Program-made: the position numbers and the translations under genes
The notes under the pieces: generated by a model
Databases searched by the model: none
What the model saw: only the letters and a program-made list of their open reading frames with translations
Told to the model about the DNA's origin: nothing
Origin: CAYQEC01 sp964569015
GTDB taxonomy: Bacteria > Actinomycetota > Acidimicrobiia > Spongiisociales > UBA5794
Assembly (NCBI GenBank): GCA_964569015.1
Contig: CAZMSN010000022.1
Span: 1 to 30,420, forward strand
Reading direction: 5' to 3'
DNA: 30,420 nucleotides
Shown here: positions 26,466 to 30,420 of the stretch, piece by piece
Layout of the letters: each line of letters starts with the position of its first letter
Position numbering within the stretch: position 1 is the first letter of the stretch

Positions 26466-27098
26466 ATGAACTTCGCTCACTACGTCATCGCGTCCCTGCT
26501 CGCCCTCATCACCGCCCTCGGCCCGACGCCGCTGATGCAGGCTCGACCCGCCGAGTCTCCGGCGCCGGTGGCGGTCAACGCTTTCTGCGCCGTCTGCCGC
26601 AGTGCCGAGCCTCAGCAATCGCACGACTCCATCCCCGATCTCGCCGACGGCGCGACAGGAACCGCCAGCGCCGTCGCACCGCCGGCGGCAGCGCTACAAA
26701 CCACGGCGACCGCGATGCTCCCTGCGACCATGACCGAGCCGCTGGCGACAACCGCTCCCGACGAGATCGCCTCCTCGGGAGGATCTCGAGACTCCGCCTT
26801 CCCCGACAGCGTCGAGCAATGGCGCCCTCTCGTGGAGGAGCACTTTCCCCCGGCTTGGGTCGATTGGGCGCTCCAGATCATCTCGTGCGAGTCGCACGGC
26901 GACCCGACGGCCGTCAACCCGCGTACGTCGGCTCGCGGCCTGATGCAGCACCTCGATCGCTACTGGTCCGGACGGGCCGCGGCTGCGGGATGGGCGGGGG
27001 CGTCGCCGTACGACCCAGAGGCCAACATCGCTGTGGGTGCCTGGCTACTCGCCGATGGCGGACCTTCCCACTGGAGCTGCCGGGCACCGCAGCCCTGA
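26466..27098 (+). CDS. secreted lytic transglycosylase-like / Rpf-like protein
   Basis: A 210-residue protein. Residues 1-26 look like a signal peptide (HYVIASLLALITALGPTPLMQA). A low-complexity Ala/Thr/Pro linker spans about 45-110. The C-terminal lysozyme-like domain reads WALQIISCESHGDPTAVNPRTSARGLMQHLDRYW and DPEANIAVGAWLLADGG-SHWSC. Glu142 in CESHG is the expected catalytic acid, and the Cys pair (CES...WSC) is typical of actinobacterial peptidoglycan-cleaving proteins. The role is probably peptidoglycan remodelling outside the cell. The ATG at 26466 has a poor ribosome site, and a long structured leader precedes it, so post-transcriptional control is possible. It stands alone. Confidence 0.82.
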   Translation: MNFAHYVIASLLALITALGPTPLMQARPAESPAPVAVNAFCAVCRSAEPQQSHDSIPDLADGATGTASAVAPPAAALQTTATAMLPATMTEPLATTAPDEIASSGGSRDSAFPDSVEQWRPLVEEHFPPAWVDWALQIISCESHGDPTAVNPRTSARGLMQHLDRYWSGRAAAAGWAGASPYDPEANIAVGAWLLADGGPSHWSCRAPQP

Positions 27099-27137
27099 GG
27101 CCCCGGCCCGCCCTGTCGTGTCCCGAGGGCGTAGGCG

Positions 27138-27143
27138 TACCCT
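27138..27143 (+). promoter_or_regulatory. -10 box TACCCT for a leaderless transcript
   Basis: TACCCT is followed by exactly 6 bases and the ATG at 27150 of the endonuclease V-like gene. No Shine-Dalgarno sequence precedes that ATG, which fits a leaderless mRNA. Confidence 0.45.
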
Positions 27144-27149
27144 GAGTGA

Positions 27150-27860
27150 ATGGAATGGCCTGCCACCGAGGCCGACCTCATCAGGGTGCAGCTCGAACTG
27201 GCAACGGTCGGCGCCGGATGGTCCCCACCTGCCGACTCGGTTCCCCTCTCCGTCGCCGGAGTGTTCGTGTGCTTCGGCCGGGGCGGGACGGGACCGGGTG
27301 CGACGGGAGACCCAGGCTGGGCGGCGGCGGCGCTCGTAGTCGATGGGCGCTTGGTCGATTCGGGGGTGGTGACGGGCGAGGCCGGTTTCCGCTATGAGCC
27401 CGGTCTGCTCGCCCTGCGCGAGGGCCCGCTGCTCGAGGCCGCCGCGGCGGGACTGGGCTCACGGCCCGAGCTGCTGCTGGTGAACGCCACCGGTCGCGAC
27501 CATCCGCGTCGGGCGGGACTTGCTGTCCACCTGGGAGCGGTGCTCGACGTCCCGACCGTCGGCGTGACCCACCGCACGCTCGTCGCCCAGGGCAGCTTCC
27601 CGAAGTCCGAGGAGCCGGGCGCCATGGCGCCGCTTCATGTCGGCGACGAGATGGTCGGCCACTGGCTCCGTACCCGGCCCGGCCGGCGGCCGCTGGCGGT
27701 GCACGCCGGATGGCGTACCGACCCGGACACTGCGGTCGAGATCGTGCTCGCCGTGATCGGGCGAGCCCGGACTCCCGAGCCGCTGCGTCAGGCGAGGCGC
27801 CTCGCCCGCACCGCCCGTGCACGTGACAGCGTCATCGGTCGCCACAGGAAGCACCCGTGA
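27150..27860 (+). CDS. endonuclease V-like protein with degenerate active site
   Basis: A 236-residue protein that aligns along its length with endonuclease V (Nfi), which cuts DNA or RNA next to deaminated bases. Landmarks are SVAGVFVCF, YEPGLLALREGPLLEA, NATGRDHPRRAGLAVHLG, VPTVGVTH and TPEPLRQARRLA. The family's catalytic residues (T. maritima numbering) are largely lost: Asp43 of GVDV is Phe39, Asp110 of DGQG is Asn112, Lys139 is His141, and the late His of PGH is Trp188. Glu91 in LREGP and His118-Pro-Arg-Arg remain. It is therefore probably not an active nuclease, though it may still bind nucleic acid. No frameshift is seen, and the reading frame is intact. The mRNA is predicted to be leaderless. 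Confidence 0.82.
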   Translation: MEWPATEADLIRVQLELATVGAGWSPPADSVPLSVAGVFVCFGRGGTGPGATGDPGWAAAALVVDGRLVDSGVVTGEAGFRYEPGLLALREGPLLEAAAAGLGSRPELLLVNATGRDHPRRAGLAVHLGAVLDVPTVGVTHRTLVAQGSFPKSEEPGAMAPLHVGDEMVGHWLRTRPGRRPLAVHAGWRTDPDTAVEIVLAVIGRARTPEPLRQARRLARTARARDSVIGRHRKHP

Positions 27861-27869
27861 GAGGACGTT

Positions 27870-29186
27870 TCAGAGGTTGCTCGCCGCCAGCAGGGTGTCA
27901 GAGGTCGGTGACGACAGCTGGTGTACGCCACGCGCATGGGGCAAGGTGACCTCGAAGACGGTGGCGTGGGTGAAACGCCGATAGCTGAGGGTGCCACCCA
28001 TCGCCTCGACCAGTCCGCGGGCGAGGGCGAGGCCGAGACCCGTCGAAGCAGTCAGCGTCGGGCGGCGGTGCAGCCGTTCGTAGGGAGCGAACACCTGGTC
28101 GCGAAACTCGTCGGGGACGCCCTCCCCGTCATCGCACACCCTGACCGCCCCTCCATCGGGAACGGGCCCGACCTCGACCCAGATGCGCCTGCCTCCGTGC
28201 TCGATTGCGTTGGTCAGCAAGCTGCGGAGAATCTGACGCAGTCGGAGCCGGTCGACCTGCACGTAGCAGGACTCCCCGATGACCTCGAAGCCGTCCGGCT
28301 TTCGGCTCCACTGATCAACGAAACGGAGGGTCTCGCCGTGGAGTTCCACGGATTCGCTGCGGGTGACCAGGGTGCCCAGCTCACTGCGGGCAGCAACGGT
28401 CAGGTCCTCGGTGATGTACTCGATCTCGGTGCCCAAGGCGGCGATGTCGCCTGCGATCTCCCTGAGCTCCTCGGCGCTGAAGGAAAACCACTCCTCGTTC
28501 AGCTCGGCGGCGAAGCCTATGACCCCGGCGAGTGGAGTGCGGATCCCGTGGCTGATGGCGGCGATCAGGTCATCCCTGGATTCGACCAATTGCTCGAGTT
28601 GCCCGTTGGCTTGGTCGAGCTTCTCCATGTCGCGTTGGACTTGGTCGATCACCAGGCTCACCACCCCCACCAGCAGCCCTAGGAAGATGGCCGACGTGAG
28701 CCATCCACAGATGTTGCTCCAAGCGGTGCCGACGAGGTCTCCCGTCCCGGGCGAGTGGTAGGCGGCAGTGAAGGCGAAGACGGCGGAGGCGAGGATCGCG
28801 ACCATCAACCGTTGGATGGCGGTGCACAGCAGCACGACGATCACCACGAACGTCATGTAGACGATGGCCAGGACCGCGGTGGGAACGGCGACGATCTCGA
28901 GAATGACGAAGCCCAACGTGATGTCCATCGCCAGTGCGATCGAAGCTTGCGGTCTCTTCCGGGTGAGGAGGGCGTGGAGAAGCGCGAGCACGCCGAACAC
29001 GGAGGCGGCCCCGGCACGGGGGTATGCCACCAGTGCCACCACGCCCCCGAGGACGACGGAGGCGATCCATGCCCCGATTCGCAGCCGGTGCCAGCGTTGT
29101 GTTAGCCCGGAACGAACTCTGGAGTCGAGTTCGATGCCCCAGGGCAAGCGCATCCTGTCCGCCAGCCGGTGTACTGCTCTCTTCAC
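27870..29186 (-). CDS. orphan membrane sensor histidine kinase
   Basis: A 438-residue sensor kinase. The N-terminal half has about six helices without a large outer loop (for example IGAWIASVVLGGVVALVAY, FVILEIVAVPTAVLAIVYMTFVVIVVLLC, LTSAIFLGLLVGVVSLVI). A coiled linker follows (QRDMEKLDQANGQLEQLVESRDDL). The HisKA box is AISHGIRTPLAGVIGF with His213, where the usual acidic residue after His is Gly. HATPase motifs are intact: N-box LLTNAIEHGG, G1 DDGEGVP, F-box FAPYER, G2 TGLGLALARGLVE. The GTG at 29186 is chosen because AGAGGA lies 5 bases upstream; a TTG at 29201 is possible. No response regulator is adjacent. Its 3' end is 9 bases from the convergent endonuclease V-like gene. Confidence 0.9.
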   Translation of the reverse strand: MKRAVHRLADRMRLPWGIELDSRVRSGLTQRWHRLRIGAWIASVVLGGVVALVAYPRAGAASVFGVLALLHALLTRKRPQASIALAMDITLGFVILEIVAVPTAVLAIVYMTFVVIVVLLCTAIQRLMVAILASAVFAFTAAYHSPGTGDLVGTAWSNICGWLTSAIFLGLLVGVVSLVIDQVQRDMEKLDQANGQLEQLVESRDDLIAAISHGIRTPLAGVIGFAAELNEEWFSFSAEELREIAGDIAALGTEIEYITEDLTVAARSELGTLVTRSESVELHGETLRFVDQWSRKPDGFEVIGESCYVQVDRLRLRQILRSLLTNAIEHGGRRIWVEVGPVPDGGAVRVCDDGEGVPDEFRDQVFAPYERLHRRPTLTASTGLGLALARGLVEAMGGTLSYRRFTHATVFEVTLPHARGVHQLSSPTSDTLLAASNL

Positions 29187-29448
29187 GCCAATCCTCTGCA
29201 ATCGCCGGGGGCGATGCGGGAAATCACACCCGCACGGCTGATCCGCAATGTCCTCCAGTTCCCGACCGGACTCGTACCCAGATTGTCTCTATCGACACGA
29301 ACTGGGTGGTGCTTAATACCGGGTCGAAGAATCGGCTAGCTCCCCGTGCCGGTGAATCGGCGATCCGGGAGACCCGGTATCGGGCGGGATGTGCGATGCC
29401 CCGCGATCGAGCGATCGGTCCGGCGGTTGGGCAACGTACGATCTGATC
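29187..29448. other. intergenic region with a 10-bp inverted repeat
   Basis: Between the kinase and exchanger promoters. ATACCGGGTC (29316-29325) and GACCCGGTAT (29371-29380) are perfect inverted arms 45 bases apart. GAATCGGC occurs twice between them. This may be a regulatory element or a structured RNA. An ATG at 29389 is in frame with the exchanger but lacks support as its start. No gene was seen here. Confidence 0.35.
29437..29442 (+). promoter_or_regulatory. -10 box TACGAT for a leaderless transcript
   Basis: TACGAT followed by exactly 6 bases (CTGATC) and a GTG at 29449, which begins directly at the first membrane helix of the exchanger. No ribosome site precedes that GTG. Confidence 0.45.
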
Positions 29449-30381
29449 GTGTTGTTCGGTCTGGTTCTCGTGGGGCTCGCGGCAGGTCTTCTTTGGCTGG
29501 GCGCGGAGTTGTTCGTCGAGCATGCCGCCATGGCTGGGCAACGTCTCGAAGTCACAGGTTTGGCTGTCGGGTTGTTGCTTGCGGGAGCCGAGCCTGAGGA
29601 GTTGATCACGGCGGTGATCGCGGCGGTGCGGGGTCGGGGTGGTCTCGCTGCTGGTGACGCGATCGGGGCGAATGTCACGATGCTCACTCTGGTGTTGGGG
29701 CTGGCCGCGCTGATGAGGCCGCTCCCGGTGGGGGGGAAAGTGCGACGGTATCTGTTGGGTGCCTCCGCGCTCGGCGGGGCGGCTGCGGTGATGCTGTCTG
29801 GTGGGGTCGCTCGGGGCGAGGGCCTGGTCCTGGTGTTGCTGTACGTGGCCGCGGTGGTGTTGGTCTGGATCTGGGAACGGCACCCGCCGGCCATCGGCGA
29901 GCTGGGTGAACTCGAGGAGAAGAACCGTCCGCCTGAGAACGGCACGGCTTGGACTGGTCTGCTGTTCGTTGCCGGTGGAGTGCTGATCATGGCGCCGGGG
30001 GGCTGGGTAGCGGTCTTGGGAGCGGACCGGCTGGTGGATGCCTTCGGCGTCGCCGAGTCGGTTGTGGGATTGAGTGTGGTGGCACTGGCGACAACGGCTG
30101 AGATGTTCGCATTGGCCGTGTCAGCGCATCGGCGCGAAGTCAGCGAGCTGGCCGTCGCAGGAGTCGTCGGTTCTGCCGGATACAACGCAACCGTCACCCT
30201 CGGTGGCGCAGCCATGGCTCGTCCCATCGTCACCAGCGGTGTGATCGGCGCCGCATGGCTGGCAGCCGCTTTGCCTCTCCTCGTCCTCGGATTGGGCGCA
30301 AAGACCGGGCAGTTGACTCGGTGGAGCGCCGGACTTCTCATCGCCGTCTACGTGGTCTATCTCACCGTCCTCTACACCTGA
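29449..30381 (+). CDS. CaCA-family cation exchanger (Na+/Ca2+ or H+/cation antiporter type)
   Basis: A 310-residue membrane protein with about 10 helices in two inverted halves, as in CaCA exchangers. Alpha-repeat 1 is LLLAGAEPEELITAVIAAVRGRGGLAAGDAIGANV. Alpha-repeat 2 is VVALATTAEMFALAVSAHRREVSELAVAGVVGSAGYN. Each keeps an acidic ion-binding residue and the ...GD-IGAN / ..GSAGYN ending. A charged loop (ERHPPAIGELGELEEKNRPPEN) separates the halves. The repeat-1 motif differs from the classical GTSxPE, so the ion is uncertain. The GTG at 29449 is preferred over an ATG at 29389 because it matches a leaderless promoter and the start of helix 1. Codon use favours G-ending codons (GTG, TTG, GGG), unlike the C-ending preference of its neighbours. 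Confidence 0.8.
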   Translation: MLFGLVLVGLAAGLLWLGAELFVEHAAMAGQRLEVTGLAVGLLLAGAEPEELITAVIAAVRGRGGLAAGDAIGANVTMLTLVLGLAALMRPLPVGGKVRRYLLGASALGGAAAVMLSGGVARGEGLVLVLLYVAAVVLVWIWERHPPAIGELGELEEKNRPPENGTAWTGLLFVAGGVLIMAPGGWVAVLGADRLVDAFGVAESVVGLSVVALATTAEMFALAVSAHRREVSELAVAGVVGSAGYNATVTLGGAAMARPIVTSGVIGAAWLAAALPLLVLGLGAKTGQLTRWSAGLLIAVYVVYLTVLYT

Positions 30382-30420
30382 GCGTCCACCGACGGTTTCG
30401 GAGCATGATTCGGTGAGAGA

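Overview
The window is high-GC DNA with the marks of an actinobacterium (Actinomycetota). It has many GTG starts, ATGA/GTGA stop-start overlaps, TANNNT -10 boxes placed for leaderless or very short-leader transcripts, an LppX/LprG-type lipoprotein next to a P55-type MFS transporter, and an actinobacterial SAM riboswitch. The exact lineage is not decidable by eye; an uncultured or Acidimicrobiia-like draft genome is a guess. One run of exactly 100 N (11613-11712) is a scaffold gap inside a gene. I see no rRNA, tRNA, CRISPR, phage or insertion sequence.

Layout. 1-1986 (+): the end of one PhnE-type permease, a second PhnE-type permease and a dGTPase. 2081-5756 (-): cobalamin-dependent methionine synthase metH, preceded by a SAM-I-family riboswitch and an 18-codon upstream ORF that overlaps the metH start. 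5821-6231 (-): a small membrane protein, divergent from 6295-7794 (+), a tightly coupled dodecin / PspC / LiaF-like / small membrane protein operon. 7821-12480 (-): a very large secreted nuclease with two lamin-tail domains and two OB-fold + EEP nuclease modules, broken by the gap. 12891-13130 (+): a small DUF1876-like protein. 13302-16488: a sugar block with xylulokinase (+) convergent to an SMP-30 lactonase / aldose-epimerase operon (-). 16669-18905 (+): the lipoprotein and MFS pair. 18910-20804 (-): a DeoR regulator and galT. 20926-22741 (+): a membrane-anchored beta-repeat protein and a GH5 glycosidase. 22760-25913 (-): an ABC exporter ATPase and FtsX/MacB permease. 26042-26224 (-): a broken SRPBCC gene. 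26466-27098 (+): a secreted transglycosylase-like protein behind a structured leader. 27150-27860 (+): an endonuclease V-like protein that has lost key catalytic residues. 27870-29186 (-): an orphan histidine kinase. 29449-30381 (+): a CaCA-type cation exchanger.

How it fits together. Most of the window is ordinary chromosomal housekeeping and sugar metabolism in small operons. The points that deserve a second look are the degenerate endonuclease V, the duplicated nuclease module, the riboswitch-uORF-metH leader, the tryptophan-less dodecin with no ordinary start codon, the beta-repeat protein, the 13-bp perfect palindrome over the xylB promoter, and a recurring TANNNT-N6-start architecture that predicts leaderless mRNAs. 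I did not find a convincing wholly new multi-gene system.
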